A stretch of 64,000 nucleotides of DNA from Neodontobutis hainanensis (Eukaryota > Chordata > Actinopteri > Gobiiformes > Odontobutidae), in assembly GCA_024349245.1 (NCBI GenBank), contig JALDNG010002230.1, forward strand, positions 1 through 64,000, given 5' to 3'. Made by a program: the position numbers and the translations under genes. Below, one piece after another: positions 54,235-64,000 of this stretch. Every line of letters begins with the position of its first letter. The stretch's first letter is position 1. The notes below the pieces were generated by a model. The model ran no database searches, was not told the origin of the DNA, and was given only the letters and a program-made list of their open reading frames with translations.

Positions 54235-54387
54235 ATCAAAGAGGAGTTTAAGCGAATAACCACAATTCATCTGGAGCAAACGTTTTTGTCCAGATTGGAC
54301 GGGTACACCACCAAACTCCTGGAGATATTTTGGAGGAAGGGGGGGACTGCAGGGACCAATAAAACCAATGTTAGACTCACTGAATGA
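54235..54387 (+). CDS. Short exon of the SAMD3-like family gene
   Basis: Acceptor CTCTCATTTCAG, 84-base intron before it (54151-54234). Reads IKEEFKRITTIHLEQTFLSR, and then a G-run (seven G near 54341) where the family frame is lost. Confidence 0.5.
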   Translation: MKEEFKRITTIHLEQTFLSRLDGYTTKLLEIFWRKGGTAGTNKTNVRLTE

Positions 54388-54559
54388 GGTCATACACACT
54401 GAGAATGTACCACAGAAACCAAAAAAGCTTGGGCCAGCAGCACGTGTCCAAATTTCAATCAAAATTGTTCTATTTCATCATAAACAATCTGAAAACAGGA
54501 CTTTAAGTGTAAAATACCTAACTACGTCCTTTAATCTGATCAATGTCTGTGTTGGCTGA

Positions 54560-55148
54560 AACTGTTCTCCTCATCCTGTCACTGTGGCCACAACTAACAA
54601 TTTATGCACATGATTTTCTACAAGTGTATACAAACCTGTCATCTCTCCCTTAATGTGCTCAAAAGGATAGCGATTTACAGAATTTTCAAAGTGACCCTCT
54701 GAGTGCAGCGAGATCCCTTCCTACTGCCCATAGACTCCAATCCATTCATTTCCAAAAATATTACTCTTGTGTGTGGGAATTCCTGCCCTTGCATGGTTCA
54801 TTTTGTACTGTTATGTTGTGAAAAATTCATTTGCATGTCCAAAAATTCCATCACTGGGCAGAGACAGTTTCTGGACCCACAGATTGTGACATGCACTTGA
54901 CTCTTGTCTCAACACTCATCGTTGAGAAATTCATGTTAAAGGACAACTTTACAACTTTAAAGGACAATGTACTGTCTTTATAAATTTTCTTCTTATTGAA
55001 CTGTTACACTTACAAAGTTCTCAATGTTTCGGTTTGCATGTAAGGACCCACATCATGCTACAGTGTTAGTGTGAGACTATTTTGAGCCTTGTTAGTTGCA
55101 TTAACTAGTGATTTACTTTAACGTACTTTGTGTCCCATATACTAGCAT
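54560..55148 (+). other. Intron DNA, nothing recognised
   Basis: Non-coding DNA before the LINE insertion. Confidence 0.45.
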
Positions 55149-55149
55149 T

Positions 55150-58100
55150 ATCCATCCATCCATCCATCTTCTACCGCTTATCCGGGGCCGGGTCGCGGGG
55201 GCAGCAGTCTAAGTAGAGAAGCCCAGACTTCCCGCTCCCCAGACACTTCCTCCAGCTCTTCCGGGGGGATACCGAGACGTTCCCAGGCCAGCCGAGAAAC
55301 ATAGTCCCTCCAGCGTGTCCTAGGTCTTCCCCGAGGTCTCCTCCCGGTGGGACATGCCCAGAACACCTCCCTAGGGAGGCGTCCGGGAGGCATCCGAAAC
55401 TTTGAGCTCCTCCCGAGTGACCGAGCCCCTATCTCTAAGGGAGCGCCCCGCCACTCTGCGAAGAAAGCTAATTTCGGCCGCCTGTATCCGGGATCTTGTT
55501 CTTTCGGTCATGACCCAAAGCTCATGACCATAGGTGAGAGTAGGAACGTAGATCGACTGGTAAATCGAGAGCGTTGCCTTACAGCTCAACTCCTTCTTCA
55601 CCACGACAGATCGGTACATCGACCGCATTACTGCAGAAGCTGCACCGATCCGTCTGTCAATCTCACGCTCCTTCCTTCCTCACTCGTGAACAAGATCCCG
55701 AGATACTTAAACTCCTCCACTTGAGGCAGGAGCTCTCCACCAACCTGGAGGGGCAAGCCACCCTTTTCCGACTGAGAACCATGGTCTCAGACTTGGAGGT
55801 GCTGATCCTCATCCCAGCCGCTTCACACTCGGCTGCAAACCGCCCCAGTGCACACTGGAGGTCCTGGCTTGATGGAGCCAACAGGACAACATCATCTGCA
55901 AAAAGCAGAGATGAAATCCTGTGGTCCCCAAACCAGACTCCCTCCAGCCCCTGGCTGCGCCTAGAAATCCTGTCCATATAGATAATGAACAGGACCGATG
56001 ACAAAGGGCAGCCCTGCCGGAGTCCATCATTCACCGGGAACAAGTCTGACTTACTGCTGGCACTGCGAACCAAGCTCCTTCTCTGGTCGTACAGGGACCG
56101 GATAGCCCTTAGCAAAGGGCCCGGGACCCCATACCCCCAGAGCACCCCCCACAGGGCACCACGAGGGACACAGTCGAATGCCTTCTCCAGATCCACAAAG
56201 CACATGTGGACTGGTTGGGCAAACTCCCATAAACCCTCCAGCACCCTGGAGAGGGTATAGAGCTGGTCCAGTGTTCCACGACCGGGACGAAACCGCATTG
56301 TTCCTCCTGGATCTGAGGTTCGACTATCGGCCGCATTCTCCTCTCCAGTACCCTGGCATAGACTTTCCGTGGAGGCTGAGGAGTGTGATCCTCTGTAGTT
56401 GGAACACACCCTCCGGTCCCCCTTCTTAAAAGAGGGACCACCACCCCGGTCTGCAAGTCCAGAGGTACGGTCCCCAAACACCACGCGATGTTGCAGAGGC
56501 GTGCCAGCCAAGACAGCCCCACAACATCCAGAGACTTGAGGTACTCAGGGCGTATCTCATCCACCCCGCTGCCTTGCCACCGAGGAGCTTCCCAACCACC
56601 TCAGTGACTTCAGCTCGAGTAATGGACGAGTCCACCTCTGAGCCCTCAGCCCCTGCTTCCTCAGTGCAAGACGTGGACGGTGGGGTTGAGGAGATCCTTA
56701 AAGTATTCCTTCCACCATCCAACAATATCCCCAGTTGAGGTCAGCAGATTCCCACCTCCACTGTAAACAGTGTTGGCAGGGCACTGCTTCCCCCTCTTGA
56801 GGCGCCGGACGGTTTGCCAGAATTTCTTCGAGGCCGACCGATAGTCTTTTTCCATGGCCTCACCAAACTCCTCCCAGACCCGAGTTTTTGCCTCCACAAC
56901 TACCCGTGCTGCAGCCCGCTTGGCCTGCCGGTACCTATCAGCTGCCTCAGGAGTCCCACAAGCCAACCAGGCTCGATAGGTCTCCTTCTTCAGCTTGACG
57001 GCCTCCCTTACTTCCGGTGTCCACCACCGGGTTCGGGGATTGCCGCCACGACAGGCACCGGAGACTTTGCGGCCACAGCTTCAGTGGCTGCATCGACAAT
57101 GGAGGTGGAGAACATGGTCCACTCGGACTCAATGTCTCCAGTCTCCTCGGAATCTGGTCGAAGCTCTGTCGGAGGTGGGAGTTGAAGATCTCTCTGACAG
57201 GATTCAGCCAACGTTCCCAACAGACCCTCACAGTGCTTGGGCCTGCCGAGTCTGTCCAGCTTTCTCCCGCCATCGGATCCAACTCACCACCAGGTGGTGA
57301 TCAGTTGACAGCTCCGCCTCTCTTCACCCGAGTGTCCAAGACATACGGTCGGAGATCAGATGAAACAACTACAAAGTCGATCATCGACCTCCGGCCTAGG
57401 GTGTCCTGGTGCCACGTGCACTGATGGACACCCTTATGCTTGAACATGGTGTTCGTTATGGACAAACTGTTGCTAGCACAGAAGTCCAATAACAGAACAC
57501 CACTCGGTTCAGATCAGGGGCCGTTCCTCCCAATCACGCCTCCAGGTGTCACTGTCGCTGCCCACGTGAGCGTTGAAGTCCCCAGTAGAACGATGGAGTC
57601 CCGGTTGGAGCACTTTCCAGCATCCTCCCAGAGACTCCAAGAAGGCCGGGTACTCTGCACTGCCATTTGGCCCGTAAGCACAAACAACAGTGAGAGACCT
57701 ATCCCCGACCCAAAGGCGCAGGGAAGCAACCCTCTCGTTCACCGGTGTGAACTCCAACACATGGCGGCTGAGCCGGGGGACAATGAGCAAACACACACCG
57801 GCTCGCCGTCTCTCACCGCAGGCAACTCCAGAGAAGTGGAGAGTCCAGCCTCTCTCGAGGATTTGGGTTCCAGAGCCCAAGCTGTGCGTGGAGGTGAGCC
57901 CGACTATTTCTAGTCGGTATCTCTCAACCTCCCGCACAAGCTCAGGCTCCTTCCCCGCCAGCGAGGTGACATTCCATGTCCCTAGAGCCAGATTCTGTGT
58001 CCGGGGATTGGGTCGTCGAGGCTCCCGCCTTCGACTGCCACCCAATCCACATTGCACCAGCCCCTTACGGTTCCTCCTGCAGGTGGGGCCCACGGGAGGT

Positions 58101-58413
58101 TGGTCCCACGCCGCTCTTCGGGCTGAGCCCGGCCGGGCCCCGTGGGAAAGACCCGGCCACCAGGCGCTCGCATATGAGCCCCAACCCCGGGCCTGGCTCC
58201 AGGGTGGGGCCCCGGTTGCGCCATACCGAGCGACGTAACGGTCCTTGATTTTGAAATGTCCATAAGGGGTTCTGAACCGCTCTTGGTCTGGCCCGTCACC
58301 TAGAACCTGTTTGCCTTGGGAGACCCTTCCAGGGGCATAAAGCCCCCGACAACATAGCTCCTAGGATCATCCGGGCACTCAAACCCCTCCACCACGGTAA
58401 GGTGGCGGTTCAA
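55150..58413 (-). mobile_element. RTE/Rex3-like LINE, nearly full length, minus strand
   Basis: On the minus strand the element starts near 58413 (ACCGCCACCTTACCGTGGTG) and ends in an ATGG-repeat tail (complement TCCATCCATCCATCCATC at 55151-55168). It is about 3.26 kb. Endonuclease (58093-57300) and reverse transcriptase (56560-55630) are both present in broken frames. The 3' tail motif GGATAAGCGGTAGAAGATGG is frequent in fish. The clade is tentative. Confidence 0.85.
55178..58093 (-). pseudogene. LINE endonuclease-reverse transcriptase ORF, multiply frameshifted
   Basis: Endonuclease blocks: TWNVTSLAGKEPELVREVER, GLTSTHSLGSG, TVVCAYGPN and IDFVVVSSDLRPYVLDT. Reverse transcriptase: CFVDLEKAFDCVPRG (motif A), GLRQGCPLSSVLFI (motif B) and SSLLFADDVVLLAP (FADD, motif C). 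The C-terminal tail has RRPRGRPRTRWRDYVSRLAW. Many one-base frameshifts break it. Codon-level similarity to a consensus remains high, so the copy is young. Family function: target-primed reverse transcription. Confidence 0.85.
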
Positions 58414-58696
58414 TAAGCGTTATAATCTGTTTTAAGTAATAAAACTCTTTATATTCGATTATCATAAAAACGCATTTCAGAGAAAAATTTACTTGGTAAC
58501 CATGTGTTAATTACCCCTAGGTTCATTTTTCACCAGAGTTGTCCTTTAAGTTGCACACTTCACAATGTTAGAATGCAGTTGCATGCTTACATTCTCCATG
58601 GGTAACTTTCTGTTTACATCTGTATGTGTTGTTATGTATGTTACATATGTTATGTTATGTATTTTCTGCAATAAATTTTCTTTTTGTGTTTAATAG

Positions 58697-58786
58697 CATC
58701 ATGTCGATGGTAAAAGGGACATTATCATCCATTGCTTAGTTGAGTATCTTGGAGAGAGTGGAGAGGAGCTGATCAAAGACTATCAG
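58697..58786 (+). CDS. Exon of the SAMD3-like family gene after the LINE
   Basis: 90 bases (30 codons) between acceptor TTTAATAG and donor GTATCT, reading KRDIIIHCLVEYLGESGEEL. It is the expected family block after the 54.2 kb exon, showing that the LINE went into an intron without removing coding sequence. Confidence 0.55.
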
Positions 58787-59471
58787 GTATCTGATGATCA
58801 TCATGACTATATTAAAATGATTGTCTAGCCTTATGATCTGGTCTTCACTTGTGATATTATATTGAAGGTCAAAGATTCTCTACACTTGTGATGTTTTTTA
58901 AAAAAGACTCAAGATGCATATTTTTAATCAGGCTTATAACTGATTTCCTAAATCTTTATGCTCTTACCCTTTATTTTTTAAATCATATTTAATCTTTATC
59001 TTATCTGCCTTAAACTTTAACTTGTCTTTTGTCTCTTTTTTTCTGACTATTTAACGATCCCTTATTAACATTATTTTATGTGCAAAAGAGTATTTAATTT
59101 GATTATACCTTTATAACCTATTTTTACTGATTTAATCCCGCAATTTTTTCGCTCCAGCGTTTCCCCCATGGGGACCTTCCACACTGGGAGTAGTTCTGGT
59201 CTACCAACATGGGTGCCGTCCCATGGACAGCTCCATTCTGGGTGGCTGGAGGGCTCTGCACCTCTGTGTGGAACCTCTTCTGCCCGGGGGTAGGTGGTCA
59301 CTGCGTCGGCACTCCCTGTGGTCGTGGGCGTTGATCCCTCTCAGTCTGGATGGTACCCAAAAGTGACTTTCTTTGTCTCAGGGTCAGCCTCTATGAAACA
59401 CGTTCTGTAACTTTACGTATGAAAAGTGACATGAATATTGTTTGCCAAGAAGCATTGAAAGAGGACTGCAG
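58787..59471 (+). other. Intron with a repeat-like GC-richer block
   Basis: A GC-richer stretch (59150-59400, with TGGGTGGCTGGAGGGCTCTG) looks like an inserted repeat; family not recognised. Confidence 0.4.
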
Positions 59472-59741
59472 TAAGTGATCATCGTCATCCATCCCAATGT
59501 GGCACAGGAAAACCAAGATCCCATGAAAGTGTCAATCATCATAGAGGGGACAGAAGTTCAGGAGGACTGCGCAAGTGTGACAAACACTTGCCTGCTGCTC
59601 ATGGGTGTCATCTATGCCGTCAACTTTAGTTACCCACTGAAACTGAAATATACGTTTGAAGTATTTCAGAAGCTGTTTCTTCAGCTTGACATCCTTAAAA
59701 TGTCACCAAAGGCTTTTGTCCAGCACAAACAGTCTCTTTAG
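59472..59741 (+). CDS. Last exon of the SAMD3-like family gene
   Basis: VIIVIHPNVAQENQDPM, VSIIIEGTEVQEDCAS, GVIYAVNFSYPLKLKYTFEV and FQKLFLQLDILKMSPKA, then a stop. This is the characteristic C-terminal block of the family. The exon start is uncertain because CAGTAAGTG could be acceptor or donor. Confidence 0.55.
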
Positions 59742-60316
59742 ATTTTGTCACCGATTTCAAGTTTTATATAAGTTCTGTTTGTTCTGATCACCTGAGAATG
59801 TCAGCAAATGTCCAGTCTCTCCACAAGAAACTTGCCAGTGTTATTTGTGCCTTTGTCCACCACAAACAATTAGTTTGCATTTTGTGTCTGTTTTCTGACA
59901 GTGATTTCAAGTGTTGCTCAGTTTTAAACAAGTTCTTTCTGTCCTGAACGTTCTGAGAATGTCTGCAAAGGTAGTGATTGCAACTGTTAATGGACAGAGT
60001 TGATGTATGTATTTACTGTTCTGAAAGTTGATTAGAAGAAAGGGGACAGTGCATGCTAAGTTTTTGAATAGCATGTTTTTTTCCCCCATGCTAAGGCCAG
60101 CTATCTGATTGGCTGAAACTTGTTTGTAATAGAGCCCAATTGATGGAATTACAGAATTGGAAGGAAAAGTCAACTCTTAACACTGTATTCCTTTGTATGC
60201 TGGAATATAAGTCAGTTGGTGCTTTGTTTTGTGAGCAAGGAGTTCTATGGCCATGTTTTTTGTGGTTATAATGTTATGTAGATATTTTAAATATATCTAT
60301 GCCATTTTGACTGTGA

Positions 60317-60322
60317 AATAAA
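60317..60322 (+). terminator. Polyadenylation signal AATAAA
   Basis: AATAAA about 575 bases after the last-exon stop; plausible 3' end of the SAMD3-like gene. Confidence 0.5.
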
Positions 60323-60631
60323 AGTGTCCCTTAAGCTGCAAATATTTGTTTAGGAAAATATTGAATTATTTAATAGAATAATTAAAATATTTACTTAATT
60401 TGATTAATATTAAATAGTACATTCATAATAAATATTACTTAATAATTACAAAGAAAAGATGAGTAAAAAACACAAAGAAATTATCATCAATGTTCACTTG
60501 GGTTTTGTAATTGGATGCAATGGTAATCTGAGTGAATGTTACAATCTATAGATGAGTATTGCCAGTGCAATTTACTTGTGTATTTTACATAAAAGTGGTT
60601 CTAGTAAGTAAATATTACTTACAATATTACT

Positions 60632-60890
60632 GGGTGGCAGCACAGTGGGTAGAGCGGCCGTCCTTCGACCGGCAGGTGGGTGGATCGAAACCCGTTCGAA
60701 ACATCCCAAAACAGCATAACATCCCGCTCTCCCCCGCATACTGTTATTGTGTCCTTGGGCAAGACACTTAACCTACATTGCCTCCAGTGATGTTCTGTAA
60801 CACTGGTAATAGTTTAATGTGTGTAAAGCTCTTTGAGTGCCTACTACAGTAGGTGGAAAGCACTATATAAAGATTATTATTATTATTATA
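60632..60890 (+). mobile_element. tRNA-derived SINE with the CCTACTACAGTAGG tail
   Basis: Head with AGTGGGTAGAGCGG, a B-box-like stretch disturbed by a short internal duplication (GAAACCCGTTCGAAAC), body TTGTGTCCTTGGGCAAGACA, then tail TTGAGTGCCTACTACAGTAG with GGTGGAAAGC and an ATT repeat at the end. Confidence 0.85.
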
Positions 60891-60894
60891 GAAA

Positions 60895-61434
60895 TAGCCC
60901 GAGTAAAGATTACAAGCACTTTCTGTGTGTAAAAGTTGCCTAGCTTTTTTAAGTAAATGTCACTCCAATTTTTTTTTCAGTGTAGGTTCAACCCAATGCT
61001 AACATGCTGTAACATAGATCACATTAATAGAATCAAAGTTGCAAAATACAATTTTGCCTAATTTCAACAGGGGGCTATTCCTGTTTTTTTTTATGTAGGG
61101 ACACACGGTGTGGATAAGCCCTACAGTGCAAACCCACTGGCTCCGTTTGTGCAAGAATGTGAGCGTTTGGGGAATACTGTCAAATATCTGTGTTAAATGT
61201 CAATTTTTTAACAGGGACACATTTCAGAAAATGTGCCCCTGCTGGTTCTGATTGTGGTTTTAGTTATGACTTGGAGGAGTGGGAGGTGGCCATGTGTAAA
61301 AAGTTTTGAACGCGTGAGCCACAGAAGAGCGCGTGCACAAAGGGTGTGCGCGGGGAGGGGCCGAAATTCTGAGATATTCTCATGCCCCCGACATTAGGGG
61401 CTCAGTCCTGAGAGTGAGCCCGCGACCCTGCACG
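60895..61434 (+). other. Upstream region of the amine oxidase gene
   Basis: Turns from AT-rich to GC-rich at about 61290-61434, consistent with a promoter or 5' untranslated region. No clear TATA box. A CACACGGTGTGG palindrome lies near 61102. Confidence 0.35.
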
Positions 61435-62997
61435 ATGAATGCGCTCGTGAAGTGGGGGCTTGTGCTGATCGTGCTCTTCTCCGTGCTTCTAAACATCGTC
61501 CTGATCGTGGTGCACTCGCGCAGTAGGCCTTCACCGCAGTGCGCGACTAAACGAATGCACGCGCCTAAGGGAAAACATAACGAGCGCAGCGGGGTGTTCG
61601 CGGACCTGAGCCGGGACGAGTACGTGCAGGTCCAGGACTACATGCTGAGACAGAAGGACCTTGACATTTCCACGGGCCAAGTCACGAGGCCAGACCAGAA
61701 CTTTCTCTTCTTAATTGACCTGCGCGTGCCACGCAAATCGGATGTGCTGCGGTACTTGGACGCGGGCGGATCCGCGCCGCGAAGAGAAGCCACTGTGGTG
61801 GTCTTCTACGGCACCAAAGGCTATGTCAAAGAGTACGAGGTGGGGCCGTTGCCTAATCCTAGCTACCACCACGACGTGACGCACCAGCGTTACGGCACCG
61901 AAGTGCCGCTGGGTGCGCGAACCGTCACAATCGGAGAGTATATGCAATTATTTCGCTTAATCAAGGAGAAGGTGTATTCACACCTGTCCACGCTCCTCCG
62001 CGAGAGCTTCGGAGTGGACCACGAGCACCAACTCAACGTATTTGAGCAGATGCCGCGCGGCGTGCGCACGGGGGACCGCAGGACATGGATCTCATTCCAT
62101 CGGGACCTGAGCGGGATGTACATCCAGCCCGTTGGCCTCGAGGTGCAGGTGGACCACCACAGCGTCAATGCGTCCGAGTGGCGCGTGGAGCGCGTGCTGT
62201 ACAACGGACAGTATTTTACGTCAGTGGAGGAGCTACAGGAGGCGTACAGAATCGGCTCTGTGCAGAAGATCGTGCACGAGCCCTGGGTGGACTATGGCTC
62301 TTTAAAGCCCCGCACAAGGCCTCTACAGCTAGGACCACAGCTCGTGAACCCCGAGGGCGCGCGGTACAGTGTCAGCCACAACCACGTGCTGTACCTGGAT
62401 TGAGCTTCGCTTTTGGTCTCAGCTCAGCCACGGGCATGCGCGTGTTCGACGTGCGCTTCAGAAACGAGCGCATTGTGTACGAGCTGAGTGTGCAGGAGGC
62501 CATGTCCGTGTACGGTTCCATCACTCCGGTAATGGGCATGACCAAGTTCCTGGACACGAGCATCGGCATCGGCCGCTTTGCGCACGAGCTCGTGCGCGGC
62601 GTGGACTGTCCGTACGAAGCCACGTATGTGGACACGTACCGCTACATCGACGTGTCCGCACCCGTGCTTTACAGGAACTCTATCTGTATCTTTGAGCTTT
62701 ACCTGGGGCAGCCGCTGCGGAGGCACTTCGCAGACTTCTTTCACCACAGCTTCGGCGGAATGGCGAACAGCGCGCTGGTCTTCAGGACCATCACCGCCAT
62801 CGGGAACTACGACTACATGTGGGACTTCATCTTCTACCAGAACGGTGCCGTGGAGGCCAAGGTGCACGCCACCGGCTACATCTCCTCGTCCTTTCTCGTG
62901 CCGGGCAGCCTCAAATACGGGCACCAAGTGGCGCAAAACGTTCTAGGCAACATCCACACGCACTTCATCAACTTCAAAGTCGACCTGGATGTGAAGG
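61435..62997 (+). CDS. Amine oxidase exon 1, with one missing base
   Basis: Large first exon, as usual for this family. 322 codons read open to GTGCTGTACCTGGAT, where TGAGC follows; a second G (TGGAGC, Trp-Ser) restores the frame for the remaining 199 codons. Donor GTGAGT at 62998, phase 1. Confidence 0.92.
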
Positions 62998-63997
62998 GTG
63001 AGTCTCCAGAGCAGCACAGGGTTAACACAACATTAACCAAATCTAAATGTGAGCAGTGTAAAGAACAGGGAGAGTAATATCATCCAGTCAGGTTGCGTCC
63101 ACACTAACGCACTTTCACTTCTGTCCGGTTGTTGGATCATACTGCCTTTTATTCGGACATATTCAGATTCAGCAGTTGTGAAAATACTTGTTTGACCGAC
63201 ACACTGACCAGTGCAATAGTTCTTGGGTGATTACACTTTTAGTCTAAAACTTTATTGAATGAGTGCGTGCCATACGTCAAGAATTACAATAGGATTTCTT
63301 ATTCTCAACTATATGATTTCCAGGAGTGAAGAATGTCTTCCAAACCAAAGACATGGAATACAGAAACATCTCGCTGCCCTGGATGCCCGAGCACTACGCC
63401 ATGACCCCTCACCTGGTGGAGAAGACGCTCAAAACCGAACAGGTGTGGTGATGCAGAAAGCTCCAGAATAATTATTTTACAAAAGGTTCTGAATGTTCAT
63501 AAATGTCCTCAACTTTATGCAAACAGTGTGTTTCCCTCCAATAGGGAAACGCACAGTTTCTCTAACGCTTTAAATTGAGCCCATCTAAAAACAAAGATTA
63601 TCATTTGGATGAAGTTATCCTCTACTAAAGTCCTGATTAATCTTTGGTTTTGTTTGGCTACAAAATTTCACTCAACACACTCTTCCAGCTCAAAATGCTC
63701 TGCTTTTCTATTCTCACCATTTAAGGCATGGTCTGTGACATGCTTCTCCTTCACTGGTACAGAGTGCAATGGAGTCTGACAGTGCTGATATGTAGACTTT
63801 TGGCCTGACGTCTGTTTTAATGCTGCACAGGAAGCTGCTCTTCGTCACGACACCAAGATTCCACGCTACTTGCACATCGCCAGTAACCAGACCAACCGCT
63901 GGGGCCACCAGCGCTCGTACCGGCTCCAAGTTTACAGCTTTGCCGGGGACCACCTCCCGGAGAGCCAGCCTGAGGAGCGCTCCATGTCCTGGGCCAG
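61435..63997 (+). CDS. Copper amine oxidase, membrane type (AOC2/AOC3-like), 5' part, one frameshift
   Basis: Copper- and topaquinone-dependent enzymes of this family oxidise primary amines to aldehydes, releasing hydrogen peroxide and ammonia; AOC3 acts at the cell surface in vascular adhesion. A short cytoplasmic start (MNALVKWG) and one hydrophobic segment (about residues 7-26) predict a type II membrane protein. With one base restored at 62402, the catalytic Asp is about residue 374 (FLDTSIGIG), the topaquinone Tyr 459 (TAIGNYDYMWD) and two copper His 508 and 510 (NIHTHF), each a constant 12 residues before the human AOC3 sites. GVDCPYEATYVD and GQPLRRHFADF favour AOC2/AOC3 over the diamine oxidase AOC1. 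The third copper His and C-terminus lie beyond the window. I chose this ATG because it directly precedes the anchor; upstream in-frame sequence lacks family similarity. Confidence 0.93.
63324..63442 (+). CDS. Amine oxidase exon 2
   Basis: Acceptor ATTTCCAG, 119 bases, phase 1 in and phase 0 out. Reads VKNVFQTKDMEYRNISLPWM then PEHYAMTPHLVEKTLKTEQ. Donor GTGTGG. Confidence 0.9.
63450..63830 (+). other. Amine oxidase intron 2
   Basis: Ordinary GT...AG intron ending in TGCTGCACAG; nothing else seen. Confidence 0.8.
63831..63997 (+). CDS. Amine oxidase exon 3, window edge
   Basis: Reads EAALRHDTKIPRYLHIASNQ and NRWGHQRSYRLQVYSF to SMSWA. The last bases GCCAGGTA fit a donor (CAG then GTA), so the exon probably ends at 63997, three bases before the window does. 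Confidence 0.88.
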
Positions 63998-64000
63998 GTA

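Larger units (their letters stand above)
50910..59741 (+). pseudogene. Multi-exon zinc-finger / transposase-like / PB1 / SAMD3-like gene, frameshifted
   Basis: Coding blocks in order: a finger segment after acceptor TTATTCAG (50910-51103), a transposase-like core (51104-52620), a PB1-like domain (53140-53474), a SAMD3-like domain (53485-54150), a short exon (54235-54387), an exon at 58697-58786, and a last exon ending at a stop at 59739-59741 with AATAAA at 60317. The same architecture occurs in many multicopy fish loci annotated as SAMD3-like or uncharacterised, which suggests a mobile or recently mobile family. Frames break at about 51100, 51665, 52160-52260, 52525 and 52900, mostly by single bases. 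An internal deletion also removes part of the core, so it is likely a relic. A 3.3 kb LINE lies in one intron. Confidence 0.6.

Noticed and set aside
57440..58248. Plus-strand open frames of 90-182 codons
   Set aside because: They are antisense shadows of the LINE endonuclease on the minus strand.
61333..61434. Upstream extension of the amine oxidase to 61333
   Set aside because: The upstream in-frame part begins at GTG and encodes no family sequence; the ATG at 61435 directly precedes the membrane anchor.
62424..62936. 170-codon minus-strand frame opposite the amine oxidase
   Set aside because: Shadow of a GC-rich coding exon on the other strand.

Overview
The window reads as teleost fish nuclear DNA. 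It is AT-rich with spliced genes and long introns. It is packed with repeat families typical of ray-finned fish: Tc1/mariner, hAT, Rex1/Babar-like, L2/CR1-like, R4/Dong (Rex6)-like and RTE/Rex3-like LINEs, a Ty3/gypsy element, and tRNA-derived SINEs with LINE tails. There are no prokaryotic gene clusters, rRNA genes or CRISPR arrays. I cannot name the species.

Bases 1-23224 form one large imperfect palindrome. The left arm (1-8790, open at the window edge) is the reverse complement of the right arm (14422-23224), around a 5.6 kb spacer. Each arm carries, from the spacer outward: a GTGAGT/GTAAGA-rich satellite, a 1176-bp Tc1 element, a MITE/hAT-like mosaic with a BED-finger exon, fragments of two LINEs, and exons 1 and 2 of a small DEDDh 3'-5' exonuclease gene resembling the exonuclease domain of PML exon 9 and fish PML-like exonucleases. 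The two gene copies diverge from each other. The right copy is complete in the window (exons at 20349, 22995 and 27639; stop at 27983), apart from a one-base frameshift in exon 3. The left copy runs off the window start and has an extra base in exon 2. The spacer holds a hAT element with a perfect 8-bp target duplication, a Rex1-like LINE end, a SINE, and a Tc1 relic with an L2 fragment nested in it.

Bases 23225-40000 are the second intron, last exon and downstream flank of the exonuclease, followed by gene-poor DNA. A ~1.1 kb repeat occurs on both sides of exon 3, with a SINE in only one copy. SINEs, LTR-like scraps and an L2 fragment follow.

Bases 40000-60330 hold a C2H2 zinc-finger exon (40.1 kb), an L2 fragment, an R4/Dong-like LINE bounded by TA repeats (41.6-45.2 kb) and a deleted Ty3/gypsy element whose LTR has a 12-bp minisatellite (47.0-49.6 kb). 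A large multi-exon gene or gene relic follows (50.9-59.7 kb) with a zinc-finger segment, a transposase-like core, a PB1-like domain and a SAMD3-like C-terminus. A nearly full-length RTE-type LINE lies in the opposite orientation inside one of its introns.

Bases 61435-64000 are the start of a membrane-anchored copper amine oxidase gene (AOC2/AOC3 type), with catalytic Asp, topaquinone-precursor Tyr and two copper His visible and the 3' part beyond the window. It too has one single-base frameshift. Single-base length changes in short homopolymers recur in host genes and transposons and in many differences between the palindrome arms, so assembly indel error has to be weighed against real gene decay.
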